Positions 36,218-46,377 of a stretch of 64,000 bases of DNA are shown here, piece after piece (within the stretch, counting starts at the first letter, position 1; every line of letters begins with the position of its first letter). This DNA is from Bacilli bacterium (GTDB taxonomy: Bacteria; Bacillota_I; Bacilli_A; RF39; UBA660), in the NCBI GenBank assembly GCA_017432825.1, contig JAFRIJ010000007.1, positions 21,575 through 85,574 of the forward strand, written 5' to 3'. A program made the position numbers and the translations under genes. The notes under the pieces were generated by a model. It did not search any database and was not told where the DNA came from. It worked only from the letters and a program-made list of their open reading frames with translations.

Positions 36218-37407
36218 ACTAAAATACTATTATCTAATTTAGTTACAATATTTTTATATTTATTATATACATCCTTATAATTATTCAAATAATCACTAGT
36301 AATTTCACTAAAAGGAATAACCTTAAAATCTTTATATCCTTCCCTATAATAAGTATATAATAATTCATTAGATAAATTATCTAACTTAATCTTACCATTA
36401 TCTAAAATAATATCAACACTAGTCATTAAACCAACCCTATTAGCCATATTAATAACCTCATGCGCTGACAAAAAATTACCTAAAGAATATATAACCAAAG
36501 TATCATTTACATATGTAACAGGTTGTATAACATGAGGATGCGTACCAATAATAATATTAACACCCAAACTAGATAAATAAGAAGCCATATCTTCTTGATA
36601 ACTATTAGGAATATCTTGATACTCAACACCCCAATGCATTGCTACCATAAGTAAATCAACCTTATCTTTTACTCTATCTATATCTTCTTTAACTATATTT
36701 TTATATTCTTGATAACTATTATCACTACTTGGATTAGATCCATTAACAGGCCAAATATTAACTAAATAAGATTTACCACTAGGAACCGGTATCCCATTAG
36801 TTCCATATGTATAATTAAGAACAGTATACTTAATCCCGTTTACCTCTCTAATATCAACATTATTTCTCTCATCCATAGAACTGTAACTACCAATTGCCAT
36901 AACACTTTTCTTACTATTCCAATAATTTCTAGAATTTAATATAGCCTTTTCTCCCCTATCTAAAGTATGATTAGTAGCAAGACTAACAATATTAAACCCA
37001 CTCTCAATCATAGCGTCTCCAACTTCATAAGGTGAATTAAACGCTGGATAACTAGATAAGCCAATTTCACTACCACCAAGAATAGTTTCTTGATTATAAT
37101 ATGCCAAATCATATTTACTAACAATAGGCTTAATATAAGTTAATATTGAAGTAAAATCATATTTACCATCACTATAAGCATAATTATATATCTTATCATG
37201 AATTAAATTATCCCCAACCATAACTAAAGATAATTTCTTTACTTCTTCTTTAACTACTTCTTTTTCTTCTTTTTTATTAACTTCTTTTACATTATCTTTT
37301 TTATGTAAATACTTAATTCCAAATAAAATAATACCAACAACAAGTAATAATATAAATATAAATCTTAATAATTTAAATATATTAAGTTTTCTTCTTCTCT
37401 TACTCAT
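36202..37407 (-). CDS. CapA-family metallophosphatase-like membrane protein, second copy
   Basis: About 401 residues from the ATG at 37407, which overlaps the end of the first copy. After one N-terminal membrane helix and a Lys/Glu linker comes the PGA_cap domain, a calcineurin-like fold with VGDNLIHD, YNQETILGG, SLATNHTLDRGE, AMHWGVEY and GTHPHVIQP metal-site motifs. CapA proteins act in poly-gamma-glutamate capsule synthesis, but the family is wide and no capB/capC genes are here. It is a tandem duplicate of the preceding gene; both probably act on the cell surface. Confidence 0.85.
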   Translation of the reverse strand: MSKRRRKLNIFKLLRFIFILLLVVGIILFGIKYLHKKDNVKEVNKKEEKEVVKEEVKKLSLVMVGDNLIHDKIYNYAYSDGKYDFTSILTYIKPIVSKYDLAYYNQETILGGSEIGLSSYPAFNSPYEVGDAMIESGFNIVSLATNHTLDRGEKAILNSRNYWNSKKSVMAIGSYSSMDERNNVDIREVNGIKYTVLNYTYGTNGIPVPSGKSYLVNIWPVNGSNPSSDNSYQEYKNIVKEDIDRVKDKVDLLMVAMHWGVEYQDIPNSYQEDMASYLSSLGVNIIIGTHPHVIQPVTYVNDTLVIYSLGNFLSAHEVINMANRVGLMTSVDIILDNGKIKLDNLSNELLYTYYREGYKDFKVIPFSEITSDYLNNYKDVYNKYKNIVTKLDNSILVAPID

Positions 37408-38677
37408 AAACATCAACTACAGGCATATTGCTATCATACTTTTGAATAACTTCCTTATAATGTTCATATACCCCCTTATAATTAGGAAGATAATTTGCTA
37501 TCTCACTATTAGAAAAAGGAATAACCCTAAAACCTCTCCAAGTACTTTGATTATAATAATTATAAATAAGTTCATTATTAACATCACTTATTTTATAACT
37601 AACATCTTTACCCTTAGAAGTCTTAGTAAATTTAAAACTACTCATTAATTCTACAGTACACTTATAATAAGTACAAGTACTTTGATTTTGATATTGAGCA
37701 GAAATAAAATTACCTAAAGAATATATTACCAAAGTATCATCTACAAACGTAACAGGTTGAATAACATGAGGATGTGTACCAATAATTACATCTACACCTA
37801 AACTAGATAAATAAGAAGCCATATCTTTCTCATATTCCGTAGGTTCATGAGTATACTCAACTCCCCAATGCATTGCTACTATAAGTAAATCTACTTTATC
37901 TCTAACTCTTTCGACATCTTCTTTAACTGTCTTTTTATATTCCTGATATTTACTATCAGTAGCAGGATTATTAATATTGTCAATATCTGTAGGCCAAACA
38001 TTAACTAAATACTCCTTACCACTAGGAACAGGCATACCATTAGTTCCATATGTATAATTTAACATAGTATATTTAATGTCATTAGCCTCTCTTATATCAA
38101 TCTTATTTCTTTCTTCAAAAGAACTATAACTACCTACCGCTAAAACATCTTTCTTACTATTCCAATAACTACGACTAGCAAGAACTGCTCTTTCACCACT
38201 ATCCATAGTATGATTAGTAGCAAGACTAACTAAATTAAATCCAGCATCAATCATAGCATCTCCAGTTTCCTGAGGAGAATTAAAAGTAGGATAATCATTT
38301 AATCCCAAATCTGTACCACCTAATATACTTTCCTGATTATAATAAGCAATATCATATTTACTAGAAATAGGCTTAATCAATTCATACATAGGCTTAAAAT
38401 CATAACCATCATAATTAGCATGCTTATTAGCATCTTTATATACACTAGAATGAATCAAATTATCTCCAACAGCAATTACAGATACACTAGTAACAACTTC
38501 TTTTTCAGGTTCCTTAACAATTATAGGAACTTTCTTCTTAATATCATCTAACTTACTATCTTTAAAATTATACTTTTTAAAAAAATAAATACCAACCAAA
38601 AATACTAAACATAACAAACTAATAGCCAGGATTATGTTCCCTAATTTTAACCTTCTTTTCACTCTTCTTCTTACCAT
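37400..38677 (-). CDS. CapA-family metallophosphatase-like membrane protein, first copy
   Basis: The 425-residue protein has an N-terminal membrane helix (about 14-30) and the PGA_cap domain with VGDNLIHS, YNQESILGG, SLATNHTMDSGE, AMHWGVEY and GTHPHVIQP. A short Cys-containing insertion (QNQSTCTYYKCT) near residue 332 distinguishes it from the second copy. The start has AAAGGA upstream and lies 59 bases inside the end of the second RNase R-like gene. Substrate unknown. Confidence 0.85.
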   Translation of the reverse strand: MVRRRVKRRLKLGNIILAISLLCLVFLVGIYFFKKYNFKDSKLDDIKKKVPIIVKEPEKEVVTSVSVIAVGDNLIHSSVYKDANKHANYDGYDFKPMYELIKPISSKYDIAYYNQESILGGTDLGLNDYPTFNSPQETGDAMIDAGFNLVSLATNHTMDSGERAVLASRSYWNSKKDVLAVGSYSSFEERNKIDIREANDIKYTMLNYTYGTNGMPVPSGKEYLVNVWPTDIDNINNPATDSKYQEYKKTVKEDVERVRDKVDLLIVAMHWGVEYTHEPTEYEKDMASYLSSLGVDVIIGTHPHVIQPVTFVDDTLVIYSLGNFISAQYQNQSTCTYYKCTVELMSSFKFTKTSKGKDVSYKISDVNNELIYNYYNQSTWRGFRVIPFSNSEIANYLPNYKGVYEHYKEVIQKYDSNMPVVDVYE

Positions 38678-40790
38678 TATTAAAATTCCTTTCTAAATTC
38701 TTATTCAAAGATAAGAATATTTCCCCATTTTTCTTACCAACACCACTAATTTTTGTAGAAATCAAATCCCCAACACTAAGTATTACTTCATTACCCATAA
38801 CCAAATCATTACCAATAACATTACACATACCAGATTGATAATTAATCTTACCCTTAATACCATTATCAAGAGAAATTTTAACACTAGAAGTAATTTCCAA
38901 TACTCTACCAATTAAATCTTTAGAATTAATCTCTTCCATATGATTATTAATATAATCTACTAACATCATTTGCTTAACTTCTGCTTCAACAACATCAGCT
39001 TCCTTCTCTCTTTCAGAATAAACAATAGCTTCTCTTTCCAAAACTTCCTTAGAAAATCTATTATTAGTAGCTTCAACATTCCTAGAAGAATCTAAATAAT
39101 AATCTATTATAGTATGATTTCTCCAATCTCCACCCCTTCTAATAGGAGAAGTAAATTGTGCATAGTAATTAAATCCCAAAGGATAATGCCCAATATTATT
39201 AGCAGAAAAGCAAGCTTTAGACATAGTATGAATTAACTTTTGACTAAAAACATCATTATAAGGAATTTTCTTAATACTCATTAATAATCTCTGTAACTCT
39301 TTTTTCTTATAAAACTCTTTCTTCTTATCACCATCATAAACATCAATACTATTATCTAAGTATTTTTTATCTTGAAGAAGTTCAATAACATCACCAATCT
39401 TATTATAATTTGGTTCATCATCAACCCTATATACTAAATTAATTCCCAAATCACTAAAATACTCAGTAATATTCTTATTAGTAATTAACATAAAGAATTC
39501 TATAATCCTAGACCCAATACCATCTTTAGACTTAACAATATCAATAATCTTATTCTTATCATCAAGAACATACTCATTCTCTACACTATCAAACTCTAAA
39601 AAACCATCCCTATAAAATTTATTTTCTATTTGTAAATACAATTTTTCCATCATTAATAACTGCTTATGAAACCTTTCATAACCACTTACCATTTCATCAT
39701 TCTCTAATATTTTATCAACATTACTATAAGTCATCTTTAATTTAGAATTAATAACTGCTCTAAAAAAATCAAAATCTATAACATTACCATTATTATCAAA
39801 AGTAGACTTAAAACACATAGCTAGTCTATCTTGATTAGGATTTAAAGAACATATACCATTAGATAATTCACGAGGTAACATAGGAATTACACAAGAAGGA
39901 GGATAAACACTAGTACCAGACTCCTTAATTCTAACAGATAAAGCACTACCATCCTTAACATAATGACTTACATTAGCAATACATACATACAAACTAACAG
40001 TACCATCATCATTTTTCTCAACATATACACCATCATCTATATCCTTAGTAGAATCACAATCAATAGTAACAATATCCTTATCTCTTAAATCAACCCTACC
40101 ATGAGATAATTCATAATCTATTACATCTTGAGATAAACTAGTTGGAATACTCTCTAACTCATTCTTTATATAAGAATTAAAATCATTAGAAAATCCATGA
40201 TTATATACAATACTTAAAATATCACTATTAGCATCATCCTTATGACAAATATATTCAATAATATCTGCCATATTATTATTTTTCTTTTCTATTAATACCA
40301 AACTACCAGGAATAAAATATCTATTTCTATTAGCAATCTCTAAATATCCAAATCTATTATCATGAATACATAATTCTCCATTAAATAAAACAACTTCTGA
40401 AACATATCTATTAGAATCTCTCTTAAGAATATCTTTAACATAATAACAATTCTTCTTCATATCAAAAGAAACCAAAACAAAATCACCATACAAAGCATTA
40501 TTTAAATTAGTGTCTGAAATAGATAATTTATTACCTTTATCACTAATATAATACCTTCCCTTATTATCAATAAGCAATATTCCCTTATACATATTAGAGT
40601 TTTCAAACAACATATAAGTATTTTCCTTAGAATCAAAATATAAAGTACCAGAAGATACTAATCTATCTAAACTTCTTTTTAATTTTTTTAAATTCTTTTC
40701 TCCCCTTAAATTAAAATTCCTAACAAACTCATCATAACTAACATTATTCTTTTTACTAGCTTCAAAAAAACTAATAATCTTATCATCCAT
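38619..40790 (-). CDS. Second RNase R-like exoribonuclease
   Basis: The 723-residue product begins MDDKIISFFEAS and follows rnr with coupled translation (GGTGAT in the rnr end acts as its ribosome site). It has winged-helix and cold-shock-like N-terminal parts, an RNB domain with the complete acidic site IDCDSTKDIDDG, and a C-terminal S1-like domain ending in a basic tail. The Arg motif is intact as TSPIRR but the following YPDL is replaced by GGDW, a change near the catalytic centre. It is probably an active but specialised paralogue. Confidence 0.85.
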   Translation of the reverse strand: MDDKIISFFEASKKNNVSYDEFVRNFNLRGEKNLKKLKRSLDRLVSSGTLYFDSKENTYMLFENSNMYKGILLIDNKGRYYISDKGNKLSISDTNLNNALYGDFVLVSFDMKKNCYYVKDILKRDSNRYVSEVVLFNGELCIHDNRFGYLEIANRNRYFIPGSLVLIEKKNNNMADIIEYICHKDDANSDILSIVYNHGFSNDFNSYIKNELESIPTSLSQDVIDYELSHGRVDLRDKDIVTIDCDSTKDIDDGVYVEKNDDGTVSLYVCIANVSHYVKDGSALSVRIKESGTSVYPPSCVIPMLPRELSNGICSLNPNQDRLAMCFKSTFDNNGNVIDFDFFRAVINSKLKMTYSNVDKILENDEMVSGYERFHKQLLMMEKLYLQIENKFYRDGFLEFDSVENEYVLDDKNKIIDIVKSKDGIGSRIIEFFMLITNKNITEYFSDLGINLVYRVDDEPNYNKIGDVIELLQDKKYLDNSIDVYDGDKKKEFYKKKELQRLLMSIKKIPYNDVFSQKLIHTMSKACFSANNIGHYPLGFNYYAQFTSPIRRGGDWRNHTIIDYYLDSSRNVEATNNRFSKEVLEREAIVYSEREKEADVVEAEVKQMMLVDYINNHMEEINSKDLIGRVLEITSSVKISLDNGIKGKINYQSGMCNVIGNDLVMGNEVILSVGDLISTKISGVGKKNGEIFLSLNKNLERNFNNGKKKSEKKVKIREHNPGY

Positions 40791-40791
40791 A

Positions 40792-42867
40792 CTAATCACC
40801 AACTAATTCAAAATCAATCATACTAGTATCTTTAGAAGCCCTAATACATCTAACTCTTACAACATCTCCAAAAGTATATTTATGCTTTTTATTCTTACTA
40901 ACCAAAGATAAAGAACTTTCAACATAAGAATAACTACCTCCAGGCAAATCCTCTATCTTAACTAACCCCTCTACTGTGTTATCAAGTTCAACAAATATTC
41001 CAAATTCTTGTACACCAGATATAACACCATTAAACTCTTCTCCAATATGATCTTCCATATATTCAGCCATTTTCATATCATCAACATCTCTCTCACAATT
41101 CTGAGCATCCTGTTCCTTAACTGAACAATGTAAAGCCATCTCAGGAAGACAACTTTCCCAACTACTAATAACCTCATTAGAATAATTACTCATATAATCC
41201 TTAACAAGTCTATGTAAAATTAAATCAGGATATCTCCTAATAGGAGAAGTAAAATGTGAATAACACTTACTACCTAATCCAAAGTGACCAATATTCTCTG
41301 CAGAATATACAGCTTTAGCTTGACTCCTAATAGCCATATCATTAAGAATCTTAGCATCCGGTTTATCACTAAGCTGATTTAATATATATTGCAAATCCTT
41401 ACTAGTAATATCACATCTCTTACCATTAACAACATAACCACGTGCTGATAAGAAATCAAAAAAACTAGCTAACCTCTTTTCATCAGGCCTATCATGAACT
41501 CTATATATACCAGGTAATTCTTGATAAAAAACATATCCCCCAACAGTCTCATTAGCTGCTACCATAAAGTTTTCTATCATGTTTTCTCCAGTTCCTTCAT
41601 TCCTTAATCCAATTTCTATAGGATGACAAACATCATCAACAATTATCTTAGGTTCTGGACTAGTAAATTCTATATAACCATTTTTAACCATTTTCTTTCT
41701 AAGAATATCCGATAATTCTTTCATCAATTTCAAATCAGAAACATATTCCTCATAACCAGAAGGAATATTATTATTATCTAATATATCATTAACATTATTA
41801 TAAGTCATTTGAATTCTACTTCTAATAACACTCTTAAATATATCATAACTATATATCTTACCATTATTATCTATCTTCATAACGCAAGACATTGCTAATC
41901 TATCTTGCTTAGGATTTAAAGAACATATACCATTAGATAATTGATGTGGAAGCATAGGAATAACCCTATCAACTAAATATACACTAGTACCTCTCTCGTA
42001 TGCCTCTTTATCTAATTCACTATCTTTCTTAACATAATGACTAACATCTGCAATATGTACTCCAAGTTCATAACCATTTTCTATCTTAGAAATACTAATA
42101 GCATCATCTATATCCTTAGTATCATCACCATCAATAGTAAAGATAACCTTATCTCTTAAATCAACTCTATCACTAATATCTTCATTATCGATATTATCAG
42201 GAATATCAACTAAACTATCAAGAACCTCAGTAGGAAACTTAGGTTTAAATCCATATTTATATACAAAAGATAAAATATCTACACCAATATCATTCTTATG
42301 ACCTATAACCTCTAAAATACTACCAACATACTTATTACCACTTACTGGTTTAACTAAAACCTTATGACCTTCAACCAATCCCTTAGTATATTCATCTAAT
42401 ATTAAAATATCAGTTCCACCCTTATCATCAGGTTTAACAAAACACTTACCATCACTAAAATAAACAGTACCAACAAAAGATTCAGAATCTCGATTAATAA
42501 TCTTAACAATTCTACCCTCAGTCTTATCATTAATTAATTCAATTAATACAATGTCATTATTTCTAGCAGTATTTAAATTATCTTTACTTATATAAATATC
42601 TTTTCTACCATCACCAATAACAACAAAACCATATCCCTTAGTATTAACAATTAACTTACCACTAAGTAAATGACTATTCTTTAAAAGTAAATATCTCTTT
42701 TTCTTTTCACTATAGTATAGAATTCCCTTAGTACACATATCAGCCAAAACACTCTCTAATTTTTTATAATCCTCAATAGTTTCAAAACCTAATTCATCAT
42801 TAATTTCAATTGCACTCATTGCAGGCCTATCAACATTATTAAGTACTTCAATAATAGATTCTTCCAT
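40792..42867 (-). CDS. rnr: Ribonuclease R
   Basis: A 3'-5' exoribonuclease of 691 residues from the ATG at 42867, which has a perfect AGGAGG four bases upstream. It shows the canonical domain order: winged-helix, two cold-shock domains, RNB with IDGDDTKDIDDA and SPIRRYPDL, then an S1 domain (GVISGVQEFGIFVELD). RNase R degrades structured RNA and works with tmRNA-SmpB; secG-rnr-smpB is the classic gene order and is kept here with extra genes inserted. Confidence 0.96.
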   Translation of the reverse strand: MEESIIEVLNNVDRPAMSAIEINDELGFETIEDYKKLESVLADMCTKGILYYSEKKKRYLLLKNSHLLSGKLIVNTKGYGFVVIGDGRKDIYISKDNLNTARNNDIVLIELINDKTEGRIVKIINRDSESFVGTVYFSDGKCFVKPDDKGGTDILILDEYTKGLVEGHKVLVKPVSGNKYVGSILEVIGHKNDIGVDILSFVYKYGFKPKFPTEVLDSLVDIPDNIDNEDISDRVDLRDKVIFTIDGDDTKDIDDAISISKIENGYELGVHIADVSHYVKKDSELDKEAYERGTSVYLVDRVIPMLPHQLSNGICSLNPKQDRLAMSCVMKIDNNGKIYSYDIFKSVIRSRIQMTYNNVNDILDNNNIPSGYEEYVSDLKLMKELSDILRKKMVKNGYIEFTSPEPKIIVDDVCHPIEIGLRNEGTGENMIENFMVAANETVGGYVFYQELPGIYRVHDRPDEKRLASFFDFLSARGYVVNGKRCDITSKDLQYILNQLSDKPDAKILNDMAIRSQAKAVYSAENIGHFGLGSKCYSHFTSPIRRYPDLILHRLVKDYMSNYSNEVISSWESCLPEMALHCSVKEQDAQNCERDVDDMKMAEYMEDHIGEEFNGVISGVQEFGIFVELDNTVEGLVKIEDLPGGSYSYVESSLSLVSKNKKHKYTFGDVVRVRCIRASKDTSMIDFELVGD

Positions 42868-42930
42868 ACTTCCTCCTAGCACACATAAATTAATTATAAT
42901 ATAAACTAGAGCTTATTTCAATAAAATAAA

Positions 42931-42952
42931 CAAAAAAAAGACCAATAGGTCT
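42931..42952 (-). terminator. Weak terminator after secG
   Basis: Short arms AGACC and GGTCT with a TATT loop, followed on the minus strand by T8. It overlaps the secG stop, so part of transcription may still pass on to rnr. Confidence 0.6.
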
Positions 42953-43169
42953 AATTCTTTAAAGACAAAAATAAAGCTATAATAAAAAATAAAAATCCTA
43001 AAGTCATAGTTAATCTACTAATAAAAAGTTCTAAGCCTCTCTCTTTTCTATTAGCAAATAACCCACTACCCTCAGATCCAACAATCTGACCAGCAGCTTC
43101 AGCTTTACCACTTTGTAACAAAACAATCAAAATTAATAAGATTGATATAATTAATAATACAGTTTCCAT
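42951..43169 (-). CDS. secG: Preprotein translocase subunit SecG
   Basis: SecG is the small accessory subunit of the SecYEG channel. The 72-residue product starts METVLLIISILL, has two membrane helices, and the central conserved segment LLQSGKAEAAGQIVG-SEGSGLFANR. The ATG at 43169 has GGAGG seven bases upstream; longer in-frame versions are not supported. It is the first gene of the rnr operon. Confidence 0.93.
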   Translation of the reverse strand: METVLLIISILLILIVLLQSGKAEAAGQIVGSEGSGLFANRKERGLELFISRLTMTLGFLFFIIALFLSLKN

Positions 43170-43256
43170 AGTATTCCTCCCACAAACAAGATTATAACAT
43201 AAAAGATTAATTAGTGCAACGAAGATACTCAATTTTATTAAAACTTAAAAAATATA

Positions 43257-43285
43257 TTGACATTAAAGGCAATAATTGATATAAT
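43257..43285 (+). promoter_or_regulatory. Consensus promoter of the tRNA-Ala/tRNA-Pro unit
   Basis: Perfect TTGACA and TATAAT boxes with a 17-base spacer, ending 13 bases before the first tRNA base. Confidence 0.9.
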
Positions 43286-43298
43286 TTAACATATTGAT

Positions 43299-43375
43299 GG
43301 GGAATTAGCTCAGCTGGCTAGAGCATCTGCCTTGCACGCAGGGGGTCAAGGGTTCGAATCCCTTATTCTCCACCA
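43299..43375 (+). tRNA. tRNA-Ala(UGC)
   Basis: A 77-base cloverleaf with acceptor GGGGAAT pairing with ATTCTCC, anticodon loop CTTGCAC (anticodon TGC), T-loop GTTCGAATC, and encoded CCA. Confidence 0.97.
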
Positions 43376-43379
43376 TTAT

Positions 43380-43456
43380 CGGGAAGTGGCTCAGCTTGGT
43401 AGAGCATTTGGTTTGGGACCAAGGGGTCGCAGGTTCGAATCCTGTCTTCCCGACCA
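43380..43456 (+). tRNA. tRNA-Pro(UGG)
   Basis: A 77-base cloverleaf with acceptor CGGGAAG pairing with CTTCCCG, anticodon loop TTTGGGA (anticodon TGG), T-loop GTTCGAATC, and encoded CCA. It follows tRNA-Ala by four bases and is co-transcribed. Confidence 0.97.
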
Positions 43457-43466
43457 TTAAATAATT

Positions 43467-43493
43467 AACTACTTAATTATAAGTAGTTTTTTT
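43467..43493 (+). terminator. Terminator of the tRNA unit
   Basis: Arms AACTACTT and AAGTAGTT with an AATTAT loop, followed by a T-run. Confidence 0.9.
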
Positions 43494-43609
43494 ATGCCAA
43501 AAATTAACTATTTATATTTATTATATTCTCCTAAATATCAAACAATATCTTTATAAATCATAATAATATTTATATTTTATATACATAAAATAATATAAAG
43601 AGGTAATAT

Positions 43610-44578
43610 ATGAAAAAAGTATTAATTATATTTGGAGGAAATTCATTTGAACATTACATATCTTGCTTATCAGCAAAAACTATTCTTAATAATATAGATA
43701 GAAAGAAATATAATGTAACTGCAGTGGGTATTACTAAAAATAATGAATGGTATATATTTAAAGATAATTATAACATATTAGAAAAAGATTGGACTAAAGG
43801 AAAGATAACTAAAATAGATAACATAATTAATTATCTAAAAACATTCGATAAAGTATTTCCTATTATACATGGAAATCCAGTAGAAAATGGAAACATACAA
43901 GGAATGTTAAACCTTTTTAATATTCCCTATATAGGAACAGATGTATTAGGTTCAATTACTAGTTATGATAAAGAAATAACTAAAATTATATGTAATCATC
44001 ATAATATACCACAAGTACCCTATATAACAATAACAAAAAATAAAGAAGTAAATAGTATTCCATTAGATTATCCAGTAATAATAAAACCAGCAAAATGTGG
44101 ATCATCTATTGGAATTAATATTGCATCAAACATAAAAGAAGTAAATAAATATATTAAAGAAGCATTTAAATATGATGAAAAAGTAATAATAGAAAAATTC
44201 ATAAAAGCTCGTGAATTAGAATGTGCAATAATTTTTGATAAAATAAATAAAGTATCATCTGTAGGAGAAATAAAATCTATAAATACATTTTACGATTATA
44301 ACGCCAAATACATAAGCAATAGCAAATTATTAATACCAGCACCCATAAGTAAATACTTAACAAAAGAAATTCAAGAATTATCATTAAAAATATTTACAAT
44401 ACTAAATTTAAAAGATTTAGCAAGAATAGATTTTCTATATGATTATATAAATAATAAATTATATTTTAATGAAGTAAACACAATGCCAGGATTTACAAAC
44501 ACAAGTATGTATCCCATGTTATTAAATAATAAAGGAATAAATATTAAAGAGATAATTTCTATTTTAATAGATAATTAA
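43610..44578 (+). CDS. ddl: D-alanine--D-alanine ligase
   Basis: Ddl joins two D-Ala residues for peptidoglycan precursors. The 322-residue ATP-grasp protein starts MKKVLIIFGGNSFEH, has the PVIIKPAKCGSSIGI nucleotide-binding block near 150-165 and the metal-binding NEVNTMPGFT block near 291-300. An AGAGGT site precedes the ATG. The gene stands alone, convergent with the fmt transcript. Confidence 0.95.
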   Translation: MKKVLIIFGGNSFEHYISCLSAKTILNNIDRKKYNVTAVGITKNNEWYIFKDNYNILEKDWTKGKITKIDNIINYLKTFDKVFPIIHGNPVENGNIQGMLNLFNIPYIGTDVLGSITSYDKEITKIICNHHNIPQVPYITITKNKEVNSIPLDYPVIIKPAKCGSSIGINIASNIKEVNKYIKEAFKYDEKVIIEKFIKARELECAIIFDKINKVSSVGEIKSINTFYDYNAKYISNSKLLIPAPISKYLTKEIQELSLKIFTILNLKDLARIDFLYDYINNKLYFNEVNTMPGFTNTSMYPMLLNNKGINIKEIISILIDN

Positions 44579-44591
44579 CTCATATAACAAA

Positions 44592-44619
44592 AAAGATATT
44601 GGAATTAACCAATATCTTT
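44592..44619. terminator. Bidirectional terminator, ddl versus fmt operon
   Basis: Arms AAAGATATTGG and CCAATATCTTT with an AATTAA loop; convergent genes on both sides use it. Confidence 0.85.
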
Positions 44620-45378
44620 ATTATCTATAATAACAAATTTATCAACCTTACCAATATCACTATATAAGTAATTAATTTTACATGAAGAAAAATCATTATA
44701 AATAATTTTAAATAAATTAGTATAATCAATATCAATACTTAAATTATAATCAGTAACATGAACATTAATACTAACTACATCATCACCATTATAACTCTTA
44801 ACAACATCCCTAACTAACAAATTATATTTATAATTATATTCCCCACTAGAAGTATTTTCCACATGATCTAAACTAGCTTTCTTAAGTAATTTCATTATAC
44901 TATCAAACTCTAAATATTTATAAGAAATAGTATCATAAACCAAAGAAGAATCAATAAATTTATATTCATCATCATTCTTAACATAATACTCATCACTTAT
45001 CTTATAAAAATAATCTAACTTATTATTAACATTTCTATCAATAGTAGTATTTTCTCCACTTCTCTTACCACTATAAATATAATTAATATTATTATTTTTT
45101 AAAACCCCACTAACACTAACTTTATAATTATAGTTATCAGAAATAACATCAAATAAATTAGTTTCTTCTGTTTTATTATTATAATTCTTATTAGTTATAT
45201 TATTATAATCATAATTTTTACCAACTCTAGAAAAATTTAAATATATAACAACAAAAATAATAAAAACAACATAAAAAATCAATTGAGCTTTTGCATTATA
45301 TTTACTATCATTCTTATATTTATAAAAGAATGAATCTTTATTAACTTTATCTTCTTTATTAGTCTTCTTATTACTCAC
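44605..45378 (-). CDS. Unknown single-pass membrane protein after fmt
   Basis: The 257-residue protein starts with GTG, with AAGGAG eight bases upstream inside the fmt end. A Lys-rich cytoplasmic N-terminus (about 30 residues) precedes one membrane helix (31-50); the rest is an extracellular Asn/Tyr-rich beta domain. It overlaps the fmt stop by one base, so it is co-translated. Family not recognised. Confidence 0.75.
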   Translation of the reverse strand: MSNKKTNKEDKVNKDSFFYKYKNDSKYNAKAQLIFYVVFIIFVVIYLNFSRVGKNYDYNNITNKNYNNKTEETNLFDVISDNYNYKVSVSGVLKNNNINYIYSGKRSGENTTIDRNVNNKLDYFYKISDEYYVKNDDEYKFIDSSLVYDTISYKYLEFDSIMKLLKKASLDHVENTSSGEYNYKYNLLVRDVVKSYNGDDVVSINVHVTDYNLSIDIDYTNLFKIIYNDFSSCKINYLYSDIGKVDKFVIIDNKDIG

Positions 45379-46316
45379 TACATAAACTCCTTACCTATTA
45401 AACTATCTTTTTTTACCCCATTAAGATAATCATAAACTTTACATCTATTCTTACCCTCAATAGCAATATCTGTAATCTTAATTAATTTATCAGAAGTATT
45501 ACAAATAATACCATCTCTATCTACACCTACTATTATACCACATTTACCTTTAGTTTTATCATCTAAAATATCAACATCATATATTTTTATTCTCTTACCA
45601 TCTAAATAACAATACGCTCCTGGTATAGGATTAAGACCCCTAACAAGATTTCTAATAGAAAGTGCATCCTTAGAAAAATCAATTTTCATATCATCTTTAG
45701 TAACATTATAACCAAAAGTAACCTTACTTTCATCTTGTTTAATCTTCTTACAAGTACCATCAATAATACTAGGTAAAGTTTTAAGTAGCAAATTCTTACC
45801 CAAAATAGACAACTTATCATATAATTCACCAAGTACCATATCACCAATAAGAATAGACTCTTGAGCAATAATATCCCCAGCATCCATCTTACTACTCATA
45901 TCCATAATAGTAATACCAGTTTCTTTATATCCCCTAATAATAGCCCAATGAATAGGAGCTCCACCCCTTAATTCAGGAAGTAAAGAACCATGAACATTAA
46001 TACAACCATATTTAGGTAAATTTAATATCACATCAGGAACAATTTGACCATATGCACATGTAATAATAATATCAGGATTAGAATCAATAATACTTTGATA
46101 ATCATTTCTTAATTTAATAGGTTGAAAAACAGGAATATTATTCTCTAGTGCTACTAACTTAGTATCAGGAACCACTATATCCCCTTTTCTATTTTTCTTT
46201 CTATCAGGTTGACAAACAACCATAACAACATTATAACTATCAATTAAACTATTAAGTATTGGAACAGCAAAACTAGGAGTTCCCATAAAAACAACTCTAA
46301 TATCTTTAGGATTCAT
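45378..46316 (-). CDS. fmt: Methionyl-tRNA formyltransferase
   Basis: Fmt formylates initiator Met-tRNA. The 312-residue product has the N-terminal VVFMGTPSFAVP, the active-site region NVHGSLLPELRGGAPIHWAI with SLLP, and the C-terminal OB-like domain (GLNPIPGAYC). The ATG at 46316 has GAGTGA upstream; an in-frame GTG three codons earlier overlaps that site and is less likely. Confidence 0.95.
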   Translation of the reverse strand: MNPKDIRVVFMGTPSFAVPILNSLIDSYNVVMVVCQPDRKKNRKGDIVVPDTKLVALENNIPVFQPIKLRNDYQSIIDSNPDIIITCAYGQIVPDVILNLPKYGCINVHGSLLPELRGGAPIHWAIIRGYKETGITIMDMSSKMDAGDIIAQESILIGDMVLGELYDKLSILGKNLLLKTLPSIIDGTCKKIKQDESKVTFGYNVTKDDMKIDFSKDALSIRNLVRGLNPIPGAYCYLDGKRIKIYDVDILDDKTKGKCGIIVGVDRDGIICNTSDKLIKITDIAIEGKNRCKVYDYLNGVKKDSLIGKEFM

Positions 46317-46348
46317 AAAATTCACTCTTTTCCAAAAGAATTATAACA

Positions 46349-46375
46349 AAAAAAAAGAAAAATATCCATATTTTC
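46349..46375 (-). terminator. Terminator of the lysozyme-like gene
   Basis: Arms GAAAATAT and ATATTTTTC around GG, followed on the minus strand by a run of nine Ts. Confidence 0.75.
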
Positions 46376-46377
46376 CT

